The notes beneath the pieces were generated by a model, which had not been told where the DNA came from, did not search any database, and saw only the letters and a list, made by a program, of their open reading frames with translations. From Macrostomum hystrix (Eukaryota > Platyhelminthes > Macrostomidae), in assembly GCA_950097015.1 (NCBI GenBank), contig CATNEN010000014.1, positions 1,984,001-2,048,000 on the forward strand: a stretch of DNA of 64,000 nucleotides, in the 5' to 3' direction. Position 1 is the first letter of the stretch. Each line of letters opens with the position of its first letter. Shown in pieces: positions 1-10,052 of the stretch. The translations under genes and the position numbers were made by a program.

Positions 1-1604
1 TAGTCGGCGCACATGCGCAACGTCCCATCCTTTTTCTTTACCCATATGACGGGTGATGCGTTGCTCACGGGCCCCTCGATTGGTTCAATTATTCCTAGCT
101 GTTGCAAGCGGTCCAGCTCCGCATTGACTTGCTCCTCTACGGCAATGGGTACTGCACGAGCCCGGCAGAACTTCGGCTTGGCACCTTCGACGAGTTCCAT
201 GCGTGCCTTTATCCCTCTTATTGCAGGCAAGGGTTGTTGGCCACTGCGACTATGGCTTGAAGATGCAGGCGAGGCGTGAAACAGGCCATCGGAATCTAGT
301 AAGTCGCGGCCAAGCAAGCCGTATGGCTTGTTCGAGGCGACTACGATCAGTTCTGCCGGATGCAGGCGACCGCGCGGCTCTACGGCAGCTGAGAGCTTCC
401 CCAGCGAATGCATCACATGGCCGTCGAATGCTTCGAGTCGACGAGAGCACTTCTGGAGCTGCAGCCGGCCAAGTGACGTCCATTGGGAGCTTGAGAGCAC
501 CGAGATGGAGGCTCCGGTGTCGATTTGCATGTTTACTGGCTTGCCGTCAATGGCTATGGGCTCGGTGACAACGCCGATAGCATGCACATAGTCCGCATCG
601 CAGATGTGCATCAGGGGATCTGTGGCCCTTTCGTTGGGACTTGCGTCAGGATCCATTGAATTGGCGGCATAATGCACCAGACGAGAGGATGACGAGCGGC
701 ATACATTGGCAAAATGGTTCTTCTTGCCGCACTTGGAGCAGTCTTTACCAAAGGCAGGGCACCGGCCATCAGAATGCGACTTCCCGCAGTAGCGGCAGTC
801 ACTGACACGCCGAGTGCTGGCGTGTTTTGAATTCTGAGGTTGTTCGGGGTGCCGCGAGTGAGAAAAGTGCACTGTGGACTCGCAGTCCGGATTTGGTGAT
901 AAGCTCGCTGATGAGAGCTGAGGGGGAGAGGCGCTTTCGGCGATCGGGCGAGCTTGATTAGTTGTCGAGACAAAGGATGACATCTGTTCCTGAGTACGAA
1001 TAAAGTCAGAAATTTCCAAGACTGTCATAGGCTTGATCTGCATAGCTTCGAGCACGCGTTGCTGTACGCGAGAGTCACAGAGGCCAGAGACTAAGGCCAT
1101 ATTTATTAACTCGTCAGAAGGACTACTAGCTGTCTTTAAGTCGTCAAACCTTCAGTCCTTCGCAGCCTGACGTAGGCGACTCACGAAGTCGGTAATGGAC
1201 TCTTTTGGTGCTTGTCGAACTGAGAAGAAGCGAACACGTTCGGCAATAGTACGTTTTTCTTTGGGTCGCAAATAATTTAGCAATTCCTCTTGAATTTCTG
1301 TGAATGCCAGATAAGTAAAGGCTCGCGGCGAGATTAGATTCTGTAACTTTTCCACAGCACTGAGGCCGCAACAGGCCAGGAAGTTGTCAGCAATGTATTT
1401 CCTGTCGCTCTTGTCTTCCCATCCTTTGGCGCGAGCTAACGCCTCGAAAGCGATGAGCCAAGTCTGCGCGCGAGCCGCATGTTCCAGAGGCAGTTCGCCA
1501 AGGCTACGCGACGCCATTGATGTGCCTGTAGCTTGCGCCTCAATGAAGACGAAGTAATGCTTAATGGGAGTGTGACGTGAAGTCCCTTTTGGTGCGTGTA
1601 ACAA
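1..1604 (-). mobile_element. Ty3/gypsy retrotransposon fragment: gag, zinc knuckles, protease, start of reverse transcriptase
   Basis: Reading the minus strand from 1604 towards 1, one frame encodes a gag-like region (1152-1604), two CCHC-type knuckles (about 700-800; spacings C-x2-C-x3-H-x4-C and C-x2-C-x4-H-x4-C), a retropepsin-type aspartic protease (Asp codon of the Asp-Thr-Gly triad at 519-521, followed by Ala-Ser), and the opening of a reverse transcriptase (about 1-170, with the Val-Lys-Lys-Lys-Asp-Gly-Thr segment typical of Ty3/gypsy RT). The RT continues past the window edge. A single in-frame TGA at 1152-1154 interrupts the frame between gag and the knuckles; the frame is open on both sides. 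No LTR was recognised between 1605 and 2004. This is seen directly; the superfamily call rests on domain order. The copy is probably dead or needs readthrough. Confidence 0.85.
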
Positions 1605-1744
1605 GACTTTCTTTATATGTAAACATGCTGAGGGGATCCACAGAGATGCATCTCTGTGGGCTGCGGAACATAGACAAAAGGAGCAGAGCGTAACTTAAGT
1701 GTGCGATGGCTGACAAATAAAAGTGCATTAGCATTGGTAGATTT

Positions 1745-1836
1745 ATGCTAGGCTTCCGAGTGCGTAAATAGTCTTTGCACGAGTGCGCGCAGCGCACGAG
1801 TGCCATAGACTATTTACGCACTAGGAAGCCTAGCAT
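1745..1836. repeat. 92-bp palindrome between the gypsy fragment and P element 1
   Basis: The left arm 1745-1774 pairs with the right arm 1807-1836 (30 bp, one mismatch). The centre contains the direct repeat GCACGAGTGC and one CCATAGAC motif (1803-1810). The octamer AGTGCATT occurs on both sides (1722-1729 and 1838-1845), but the left copy is offset from the arm, so a target duplication is only possible. The rest of 1605-2004 shows no gene. Confidence 0.7.
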
Positions 1837-2134
1837 AAGTGCATTGATTTATGACCAAGTGTGTGTGCGCAAGACCAGCTCCTTCGGCCCATAGACAATA
1901 CCCGTCTGGGATTTACTGCATAGTAGCTCAGAAGAGGGATGGCACGGAGATCAAGTGGAGTATCATTTACCGCACAGTTGCGGAATTTACTGCACACTTC
2001 AATCCACAGATTCTATATTATCTAGATGCGCCACTGCAGCAATTTCTAATGCATTCAGTTGCCGCTTTCAATGCCTCTGCGAAAAACCCAGGGTTTATGC
2101 CACAGACATTTTACGCTGCTGCAGTCAAGCGGCA

Positions 2135-2176
2135 GCCATGATCACAGATTCTATATTATATTATATTAGCCATGAT
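2135..2176. mobile_element. Short P-end footprint with 8-bp TSD GCCATGAT
   Basis: A 26-bp insertion (2143-2168) begins with the 16-bp P terminus CACAGATTCTATATTA and is followed by AT filler. It is flanked by identical copies of GCCATGAT (2135-2142 and 2169-2176). P elements make 8-bp duplications and their excision leaves about 16-17 nt of terminal repeat, so this looks like an excision footprint inside the 5' part of P copy 1. Confidence 0.75.
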
Positions 2177-2260
2177 CGTCTCTCACTTGCAAGCAGAGCT
2201 GCAGATTTTAAGGTTGGCACAGCGCAATCCTCCACAACTGAGTACGAACACCAACCAGTG

Positions 2261-3952
2261 ATGAGCGGGCATCGCTGCTGCGCTGCTGCTTGTGATTCGA
2301 GGGAGAACACGCCAGTTTCACAACACGGCTTCGCTGTGCACCTGCATCAGTTTCCGAGCGATGATGAGGTGGCAGCGCAATGGATTCGAGTGCTAGAGCT
2401 CCAGAATATGGATGTGCAGACTGCGCGAAGCCGTAGGCTGAAGGTTTGCAGCCTGCACTTTAAGGACTCGGACTACCCCATCGCACCACGTGACAGGCGC
2501 TCGGCTCGGTTGAGGAAAGACGCCGTTCCATGGCCTGCAACTTTCCCTCCGCGATTGCAGCGCATGGACTGGGAGCCTGAGCCACTGCCGGATGACATCG
2601 CTGACAACATCTATCCACCGGTCCTGCATCGCATAGATTCACCTGACGGCTCAGAAACCTCGTTTTCTGCTCAATCTGAGGCGCCAGCCTGTGATTCGCC
2701 AGCTCTGTCGACACATGCGATTGCAGAATTACGACTGAAAGTGAAGAGGATGAGAGACAGAATTCGGAGCAAGGATCGTGCTATCAAGCGACTGCAGCGG
2801 AAGGATTTAAAATCTGGCAAACCCAGCCACAATTGTGATCTGAGTGTGCGCCAGACATCAATTGCCGCACGAGCCACCATCCGCAACCGCGGCGTTCGCT
2901 GGAGTCGTGAGCATATTCGGAATGCCATATCAATTCACCATCTTAGCCCTGCAGCCTACAAATACCTGCGACAACAGCCCGACGCTGCGCTGCCATCGCT
3001 CACTGCGCTCAAGCGAAGGACTCGATTGTTCTTTGCGGAGCCTGGGCCCTGCAGGTTCACCATCGCCGAGCTCAAGAGATCAATCGCAGAACGACCCACG
3101 CACGAGAGGATCGCTACACTCAGCTTGGATGGAATGCGGATCTCACCCTCGATTCGATACGATGCGGCACGAGATGTCATCGTGGGAATCACTCCGAGCT
3201 CCGCATCCTTGGAAACAGCGAAGCCGATCAACCAAGCGGTGGTGGCGCACCTGCGAGCTGTGGCTGCGCCATGGAAGCAGCCTATCGCATGCTACTTCGT
3301 CAACCACAATCAGAGCCAGGCGCAGTTCCAGGCCAGCATCGAGGACTGCCTGCATGCGGCGGACCAGGCAGGAGTGCGCGTGAAGGCACTCGTCTGCGAC
3401 CAGGAGCCAACTCAATGGGCACATATTAAGAAGACTGTGACCAACTCTCAGCCCAGCTTCGCCCATCCAACAACTGAAGAAGCAGTCTTCGTCGTTCTGG
3501 ATGTTCCTCACTGTTTGAAGAACACACGCAACTGCCTTCTTAAGTACGACATCGAGTTTGACGGGACCAAGCGTGCGAGCTGGCTGAATATTCGAGAATT
3601 CTACGAATCAGAGAGCAGGAGAGTGTTGAAGCTGGCTGTGAAGCTGACTGATGCGCACATCAGCCCAAGCATCGCCCAGAAGATGAAGGTCTCACTGGCT
3701 GCGCAGGTCTTCAGCCACTGGCTGCTGCGCAAGCTTCTGGTGTTCGACTGTGATTCATGCAAGCTGCTGCTCATGACGAGCGAATCTGCAGCCAGAATAT
3801 TTGAGCACAGGGCCTTCGCGGACGCCAAGTTCGGCCTCACGCAGCCAACAGAAGAATGCGCAGCTGCTTTGGGTCAAATGGAGCAGCTGTTCCGGCAAGT
3901 GATGGCAGCCGCTTTATCCCCTGATGGCGTCCTCGCATCGATTGTACACTGA
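2261..3952 (+). CDS. P-element/THAP9-like transposase, possibly truncated
   Basis: The start ATG at 2261 was chosen because it opens the THAP domain (about residues 1-95: Cys-Cys near the N terminus, then a Cys-x-Leu-His-Phe block followed by an Arg-rich segment), a sequence-specific C2CH zinc DNA-binding module. The open frame runs further upstream to 1955 but encodes TIR sequence there. A coiled or basic linker (about residues 150-200) is followed by an RNase H-like core with candidate catalytic acids Asp290 (DGM), Asp380 (VCD) and the P-family DVPHCLKN motif (Asp414). The 563-aa product stops at TGA 3950-3952, but the same frame stays open for about 60 more codons with no other stop, so this TGA may be a nonsense change or a 3' truncation. 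P-type transposases are usually longer and carry a C-terminal catalytic acid that I cannot place here. Activity is therefore uncertain. Confidence 0.85.
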   Translation: MSGHRCCAAACDSRENTPVSQHGFAVHLHQFPSDDEVAAQWIRVLELQNMDVQTARSRRLKVCSLHFKDSDYPIAPRDRRSARLRKDAVPWPATFPPRLQRMDWEPEPLPDDIADNIYPPVLHRIDSPDGSETSFSAQSEAPACDSPALSTHAIAELRLKVKRMRDRIRSKDRAIKRLQRKDLKSGKPSHNCDLSVRQTSIAARATIRNRGVRWSREHIRNAISIHHLSPAAYKYLRQQPDAALPSLTALKRRTRLFFAEPGPCRFTIAELKRSIAERPTHERIATLSLDGMRISPSIRYDAARDVIVGITPSSASLETAKPINQAVVAHLRAVAAPWKQPIACYFVNHNQSQAQFQASIEDCLHAADQAGVRVKALVCDQEPTQWAHIKKTVTNSQPSFAHPTTEEAVFVVLDVPHCLKNTRNCLLKYDIEFDGTKRASWLNIREFYESESRRVLKLAVKLTDAHISPSIAQKMKVSLAAQVFSHWLLRKLLVFDCDSCKLLLMTSESAARIFEHRAFADAKFGLTQPTEECAAALGQMEQLFRQVMAAALSPDGVLASIVH

Positions 3953-4436
3953 TTTGAGCAAGAGGATGTTACTCTGCCTTTCTGCCAAGAGCATTTGCGC
4001 GATGGCAACGCGCGAGCTAGGCGACTCTTCGTCAGAACTCGCCTGCATCACTGGTGCAGGCAGAGAATGAGGGCGATCCGGAGGGAGCGGGATTGCGTTG
4101 CAGCTAAGCGCAAGTTGAGCAAGTTGCAGTGACTTGCTGTGAGTTCTGAATCGATTTTGCTGAGAATTAAAGCTTAATCAATCGTCAAATTTGATGATAT
4201 GTTGCACTCCGCCCTTTGATATTTTGTTTTTTAGCATTGTTCGTCCCTGATGATGGGCTCACTGTATCTATCAGGTCCAATATATCGTGAAAAAATCAGA
4301 TAGGAATAAAAGCAAGCATTTAATTGCTGATCGCTTGCTCCATAGGCACTTACTTGTCTGTGGTCAAAATTCCTGGATTTTCGCGCAGCGGCCAGCTGGG
4401 GTATGAGTGACGCATCTAGGTAATATAGAATCTGTG

Positions 4437-4854
4437 GCCTTTCCAACCTTGCACACCTAGTGTACACTTTTTACCACAGACGTTTCTTCTTCGAACAGAT
4501 CTGCCTTTTACCATAGACTATAGACAAAGTCCAAGAGAGAAAGAGAGTCAGAGGTTTTACACAAGGCGTAAAAGTGCAATCAAAGTTGGCGGGCAAACGG
4601 GGAATACGTATACTTTGGTATATTTCACATTTATTTCGGCTCCCTAGGGTGGAAGGCTCGAGGCGCAAATTTATTGACCGAGGCGAAGCCGGCGAGGCGA
4701 GGCGATTTATATATATAAATACATACACACCATAGACTACATGTATGGCGCAGTATACACGTCAGAGCAGTAAATATTGTTACCAGCCCTTTGCTATTTA
4801 CGGGCAAATATTTGTGCCCTACAACGGATGTCTATGGCCTTCTTGCCCGCAAAA
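4437..4854. other. Non-genic stretch with CCATAGAC motifs
   Basis: No gene is supported here. The motif CCATAGAC (or its reverse) occurs at 4511-4518, 4730-4737 and 4830-4837, suggesting decayed P-family ends. Confidence 0.5.
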
Positions 4855-4933
4855 TACGAATTCACAGATTCTGTATTACCTATAGAATATAGAATATATA
4901 GAATATAGGTAATATAGAATCTGTGTACGAATT
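4855..4933. mobile_element. 63-bp P-end palindrome with 8-bp TSD TACGAATT
   Basis: The segment 4863-4925 starts CACAGATTC and ends GAATCTGTG, the same termini as P copy 1. It consists of little more than the two inverted ends joined head to head through AT-rich sequence. Exact 8-bp repeats TACGAATT flank it at 4855-4862 and 4926-4933. It is either an excision footprint that kept both ends or an extremely short internally deleted element. Confidence 0.85.
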
Positions 4934-5140
4934 AGCGGACAAATAATGACATTATGTGCCCGCTAATTTTTGTGCTCAGAAATTTAAGAATCAGAAACCG
5001 AACAAAAAGTTAACATGGGTGTATTTTAGCATTAAGAAACATTTGTAGAACTAAAAAATGTGAAAACGAAAAACAAGCAACGTTCTTCAGTCATTCAGCA
5101 TATACTCCACGTTAGTCACTTGTAAAGGCGGACAGAAGAC

Positions 5141-6569
5141 TCACAGGTAGATCGAAAGCTTTGTACCATTTTTCTCCAGAACTACAGTAGGCTTCGGTTC
5201 GCAGTGTGGCTTGTTGGCCTCGGATTCAGACTTCTTGCACTCGGCAGTCTGTGTAACAATCTCCACCATGCGCTCACCCGCCTCAGCAGCATGATATGCC
5301 GACTTCTTGACAATAGCATGTTCAACAACGGAATCTGGCGTCTCAACTCTTGCCGTTCGGCACAGTAAGTTCTCTGAAATCATTCGGCTCAGACCTCTCT
5401 TTTGACCCAAGGAGAGTACCTTCGTGTACCTCTGCACAGACTCGGCTTTTTGTGTCCGGATGAATGTGCTCGACAGGCACATCACGGGCGGCAAGGTCAG
5501 TTATGACTGTTGGTCGAATGCAGTGATTAGTGTAGCATTTTGATAAGCCAGCCCGCATGGAAATCGTTTTCATCATGGAATCCAGCGTGTTTTTGCCCAA
5601 CACCTCCTTGGTGCAGTACCATTCACCAATCTGCCACTTGGCACGGGGGCGAGGGAACAGCGCTGTTCCCCCTGCCGGTAGCCTGCTTAGGTAGAGCTTC
5701 AGCGCCTGAACTGGGCATTTTGGGTCGCCAGGCAGCGCGAAAATTCCAATCTGCTTCATGCTTCCAGGACTGACAGCTTTCACACACTTCTCCTTTTTCT
5801 CCTTCAGCAGATCAACAAATTCCACGCCACTGGCATCCTTCCCGAAGACAATGTCTTTCCTGTCTAGTCCCCGGATCGCCTCCCTGCCACGGAAAGCAAA
5901 GTGTGACATGAGCAGGTAAAACACCTCGTCTTGCAGAGTCGTCGGGGTGGATCGGTCAAAGTACGACTGTAGTTGCGCCTTGTCCTCATCTTCGATGGGC
6001 TGAAAGCCGGAGGACACTAAAGTAGTCTGCTTCTGGCGAAGGCTTCTAGTTATTGCCGCCTTGTAGGTTGTATCGAATTGAGCAAAAGCTGGATTCCCAA
6101 TGATACCAGTTCCTACGGTAGATAGCAGGTGCCTGTGCAGACTGGCGCGAATGCAGGCCAAAGATGGTGGAGCGTAATTTGAACCGTCAGCCTTTCGCAG
6201 CCTCACGAAAAACAGTCGCAAATATTCGATAAGATATTTCGTCGGAATGTCTCTCATCGCAACAGCAACGCCAACGTCGTTCTTCAGGAAGACTTCAAAC
6301 TTTGCGACGTGCTGGGTAGTTTGTGCAGCCGTAGATTTCACTTCAGCATCAGTCTCCGCATCCCGCACTTCCTTCAATTGCTCCTCGGTGAGTGTAGAGT
6401 CCTCACAATCAAATCCCATCAAATCGCTTGCCTGCGCTGCAGTAAGTCCGGTATGCGAGCCGACTTTGTCGCTTGGAGCAAACGCAGAGGAGAAAACAAA
6501 GTCGACCTCTTCTTTTGTTAGGCCACATACTCGTATGTATTCTACTTCTATCTTGTCCCAGCGTATCAT
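5141..6569 (-). pseudogene. Crypton-type tyrosine recombinase (DUF3504-like), frameshifted
   Basis: The long frame (5343-6569, start at 6569) encodes an N-terminal core-binding-like region, then a catalytic domain with the first Arg in a Phe-Arg-Gly-Arg-Glu motif (around 5865-5900) and the His-x-x-Arg box (Asn-His-Cys-Ile-Arg, around 5510-5527). In the tyrosine-recombinase fold of Crypton elements and of Crypton-derived animal genes (ZMYM2, QRICH1, KCTD1 relatives) the nucleophilic Tyr follows shortly after. Here the reading frame shifts at about 5440-5475, and the Gln-Arg-Tyr-Thr motif with the Tyr codon at 5426-5428 lies in a second minus-strand frame that continues to a stop at 5141. The conserved parts are thus split by one small indel just before the nucleophile. 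No element ends were identified. The family call comes from motif order and length; a domesticated gene with an intron is less likely, because no splice sites are seen at the shift. Confidence 0.75.
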
Positions 6570-7350
6570 GTTTGCGTATCATGTTTGTGTTTCGACGCGA
6601 ATTAAAATAATAAAACATAGAAGAGCCCAACTGGTCTAGGAAGCTCGTCCACTCAACTACTTTAACTACGAAGAATTAGTCTATGGTCAAAAGCCTCACT
6701 AGAACTCTAGCCACGGCAGAGATTTAGCGCATCCAACAAAAAAAATCCGTCCACTTTTTCCTCCGATTTTTCTTAATTACCCAACACCTAATGTATGCCT
6801 AATGCTGTGACTCGATATGCTTTTCGAGTGTCCTCGTTGCCATATTTTAGTGGATTCTTAGCATTTTTCCTTGCCTAGTTATTTTATAAATAGCAATAAA
6901 CTGGAAACAATACCATTAGTACCCATGCTTTGCGGGCAACGATCGAAAATCCCTCGGGCGACAAATGACTAGCTAACGAATCGTAGCTCAAATTGTTATT
7001 ATGGCTTAGGACAAAGTCTATAAGAAAGATTTAGGTCAGAATAGACTTCTGCAAAGTAAAAACCTAGGAAAGGAGCTAGATTTTTTATTCTTGTTGCTTA
7101 AAAATCGGAAACAGATTTTCGTGTCATTTTCTTTTATTTCGCTGGTAAATTTTTATGAGTAAACTTTCTCTTGGTCATTACGGATGCGATATCTCATCTT
7201 GATAAGACGTAGCCACTAGCCAACGTGTCGGGATAGAAAAGCACGTTTTTCAACTTTTAACGATTGCCGCTTTTGCCCAGTTGAACCGATTTGGATGCGT
7301 TTTTTGCAAAACATGTAAAAGACTCGGGTCTATGCACTGATGTGAAAATC
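6570..7350. other. AT-rich stretch, no gene seen
   Basis: No coding or RNA gene is supported. One GTCTATGG motif lies at 6679-6686, close upstream of the Crypton-like ORF. Confidence 0.4.
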
Positions 7351-7386
7351 GTTGCCATGGCAACGCGTTTTGGTTGCCATGGCAAC
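7351..7386. promoter_or_regulatory. Two perfect RFX-type X-box palindromes
   Basis: The 14-mer GTTGCCATGGCAAC occurs at 7351-7364 and again at 7373-7386, separated by 8 bp. It matches the symmetric optimum of the RFX winged-helix factor site (GTTRCC-RGYAAC). No gene start is recognised nearby, so function is not shown; the pair may belong to a repeat element. Confidence 0.5.
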
Positions 7387-7607
7387 CAAAACATGATTTT
7401 TTTGGACGTGACGAAAAATGCTCTTTGGCCGCTTAAGCCGGCATTTTATCGTATCGCCAAGTGGCTCTATCCAGTCGATGCGGGCTATAGAAGCCTACAA
7501 TGATTTGATATGGATTTTTTCTTGCTGACCCATCTTCTGGGTCAAAGGGTCAAAAAACAGGTTTTTGAGGTTGAAAAAATGTGCATGTTTTTAAACTTTC
7601 TCACCAT

Positions 7608-7647
7608 GCAAGTCAAAGGCCGCGCGCTAGCGCGGACTTTGACTTGC
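7608..7647. repeat. 18-bp-arm hairpin
   Basis: The arm 7608-7625 pairs with 7630-7647 with a single mismatch around a 4-nt GCTA loop. The stem is GC-rich near the loop in otherwise AT-rich DNA. Confidence 0.75.
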
Positions 7648-7939
7648 GGGATCGTAACCCTAACACATAGGCCTACTTGATGGTGGAGAAATATTTTGAC
7701 CGTGTACTTTTGTGATTGAAATAAATGTGCACTTTTAAAGTACTTTTAGTACAGGGTGCACTTTGGACGCCTCTATGACACAGACGTGTGACTTGAATCG
7801 CATTTCAACACATGTCAACCAACTTTCTTGGGTGTCGCCTATACGAAAATGTTGGTTTCAGACTGATTGAATGTTGTTTACCGAAGATGTGGGTAATTAA
7901 ATCCTAAAAGCGTGATTTTGGTCATTTTTAGTCATTTTT

Positions 7940-8914
7940 CGAGGTACAAAACTGCATGGCCAGAACGTATTTGGTGTGTGATTCGAATGCGGCTTCAGTT
8001 TTTAGAAGCGCAACAGATGTGCGCACAAAATGTATATCTCGAATTCTCTAATCATCCACTTGCCCCGATGGTGGATGCGAAAATCCCAAATTTTGACCCC
8101 CCAGGGGGCTAAAACATGCAAAACAGGATCAGTCATAACTTTTGATTACTGCATCCGTTGGTGTTGCGTTTAGCGTTGCTGAATTTCATTTAAGACCCTC
8201 TTTCATTTGATACTAGACTCGTGTACGCATATTCAGTAGGTGGCGATCTGTACTAAAATATGTACCTGTACAGGTGTATGTATGAGAGAAAAAGTTTGCC
8301 ATTTTCGCCCCTACGATAGTGCACTTTGTCGCATTGAACCGAAAATGGTGTCAATAGACGCTAACAGATGTCCTATAAATATTTGCTCTGTCAACGGAAG
8401 CAGTGCGAGGCATATGATTAACGGTATTAACATTTCAAGTAAAAAAACGTGATTTTTTGATAATTTTGCAAATTTTTGCATCTTTCGAGGTACAAAACTG
8501 CATGGCCAGAACGTATTTAGTGTGCGATTCGAATGCGGCTTCAGTTTTTAGAAGCGCAACAGATGTGCGCACAAAGTGTATATTTTGAATTTTTTTATCA
8601 TCCACTTGTCCCGGAGGTGGATGCGAAAATCCCAAATTTTGACCCCCCCGGGGAGCTAAAACATTCAAAACAGGATCAGTCATAACTTTTGATTACTGCA
8701 TCCGTTGGTGTTGCGCTTACCGTTGCTGAATTGCATTTAAGACCCTCTTTCATTTGATACTAGACTCGTGTACACACATTCAGTAGTTGGCCATCTGTAC
8801 TAAGATATGTACCTGTACAGGTGTACGTATGAGAGAAAAGGTTTGCCATTTCCGCCCCTACGATAGTGCACTTTGTCGTATTGAACTGCAAATGGTGTCA
8901 ATAGACGCATGTGG
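7940..8914. repeat. Two direct copies of a ~430-bp noncoding unit
   Basis: The segment about 7940-8370 recurs at about 8484-8914 (offset about 545 bp) with high identity. Shared landmarks are CGAGGTACAAAACTGCATGG, the CAACAGATGTGCGC tract, the CCGTTGGTGTTGCG tract and AATGGTGTCAATAGACGC. A weaker third piece is at about 9330-9415. Short ORFs inside are not conserved between copies, so the unit looks noncoding. Confidence 0.8.
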
Positions 8915-9963
8915 ATGTTTAAAAGAGAATGACATGTCAACTTAAAGTCAGCGTCACATTCAAGATGCTAAAGCTTGATTTGCAGTTGGAAAACGTGTTG
9001 TTTTCGTAGAAATTAAAAAAATCATGCAATTTTTCGAACCTATAAAGGTAAATTTTGTAAAAACGGTCTTGCGAATTTTTTTTATGTACAGAGACGAATT
9101 GTACCCAATACTATTCTGCATCTGATGAGCAGCTGCATTAGTGTTGGAAAATTCGATTTTTCGAAATGGAACGCACATTACAGCAATTTTGACACCCGGG
9201 GCCTATGCCAATTTATCATAAGATTACTCATAAGATTTTAGTAGTGCGATTTCTCGAATCAAGTTTGGTGTCGTTGGATAGCGTTTTCGGATTTACTCAA
9301 ATAAAATGTTGTTCTTTGCCCCAATGTCATTGAAAATGGTTTCAATAGATGCGTCTAGATGTTTCCAAGACAATGACATGTCACTTGAAGCTGTGCATCA
9401 CATTTCAGATGTACAGTATTGATTTTCATTTATAAAATGTGATTTTTTTTCATGCACACAAATTATGCAACCTTGAGTGAAAATTGTGCTAAAATGGTTA
9501 ATTATTCGCACATAAGTTTCGCATAAATTGTGTGCCCAGCATTGAAATGAATATGGTGCTTTAGTCTTTGAAAGTTAAATTATCTGATGAAGTATAAATA
9601 TGAAGTAAGCAGTAATTAATGAAAGATCATCCTGTTTTTGCGATCAACTTTTTTGCATCACATCACATCACACACACATGAATTACGAAATTTCATTAGT
9701 TAAATCTTGACTTAAAATACGCAAATAGCCCTCCATGCATTTGTCAGTGTTTGTTTGTGGGGACGAGATTTCTGTCTAGAGGTTGAGGTTTGAACGTACA
9801 TAAGCTGGGCCAAGCTGTGCTGTGCCGCCCGATCGATAAAAATCGAGGGGGAGGGGGTTCTCTCAGCCTGAGTGTCTATGGCATGAAGGAGGGCTATAGC
9901 GGGCCAGCCCCTCCCTTTTGTTTAATGTACATGGCCCAGCTCAGTTTGTCTTATCTAAGTTCT
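8915..9963. other. AT-rich stretch, no gene seen
   Basis: Apart from the partial third repeat copy at 9330-9415 and one GTCTATGG motif at 9874-9881, no gene, tRNA or array is supported. Confidence 0.4.
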
Positions 9964-10052
9964 CTCCAAACCAAAGATTATAAATACCCAAGATACGTCA
10001 CTCAATGCAAAAATCTGGTTTTCGCTCTCATCACACGCTTTATGCCATAGAC

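Larger units (their letters stand above)
2005..4436 (+). mobile_element. P-superfamily (THAP9-like) DNA transposon, copy 1
   Basis: The element is bounded by imperfect terminal inverted repeats of about 28 bp starting CACAGATTCTATATTA (left 2005, right end 4436). Each end carries a subterminal inverted CCACAGAC motif: 2100-2107, 95 bp in on the left, and GTCTGTGG at 4356-4363, 73 bp in on the right. This matches the layout of copy 2 at 9972-11929. The transposase ORF runs left to right inside. No clean 8-bp target duplication is seen (left flank CTTCAATC, right GCCTTTCC), so one flank may be rearranged. The 5' part carries its own small insertion at 2143-2168. Confidence 0.85.

Noticed and set aside
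1722-1845. AGTGCATT as target duplication of the palindrome at 1745
   Set aside because: The left copy is about 15 bp away from the arm, so the geometry does not fit.
4730-4837. Candidate 108-bp element between two CCATAGAC motifs
   Set aside because: Flanking 8-mers differ and the inverted match does not extend beyond the motif.
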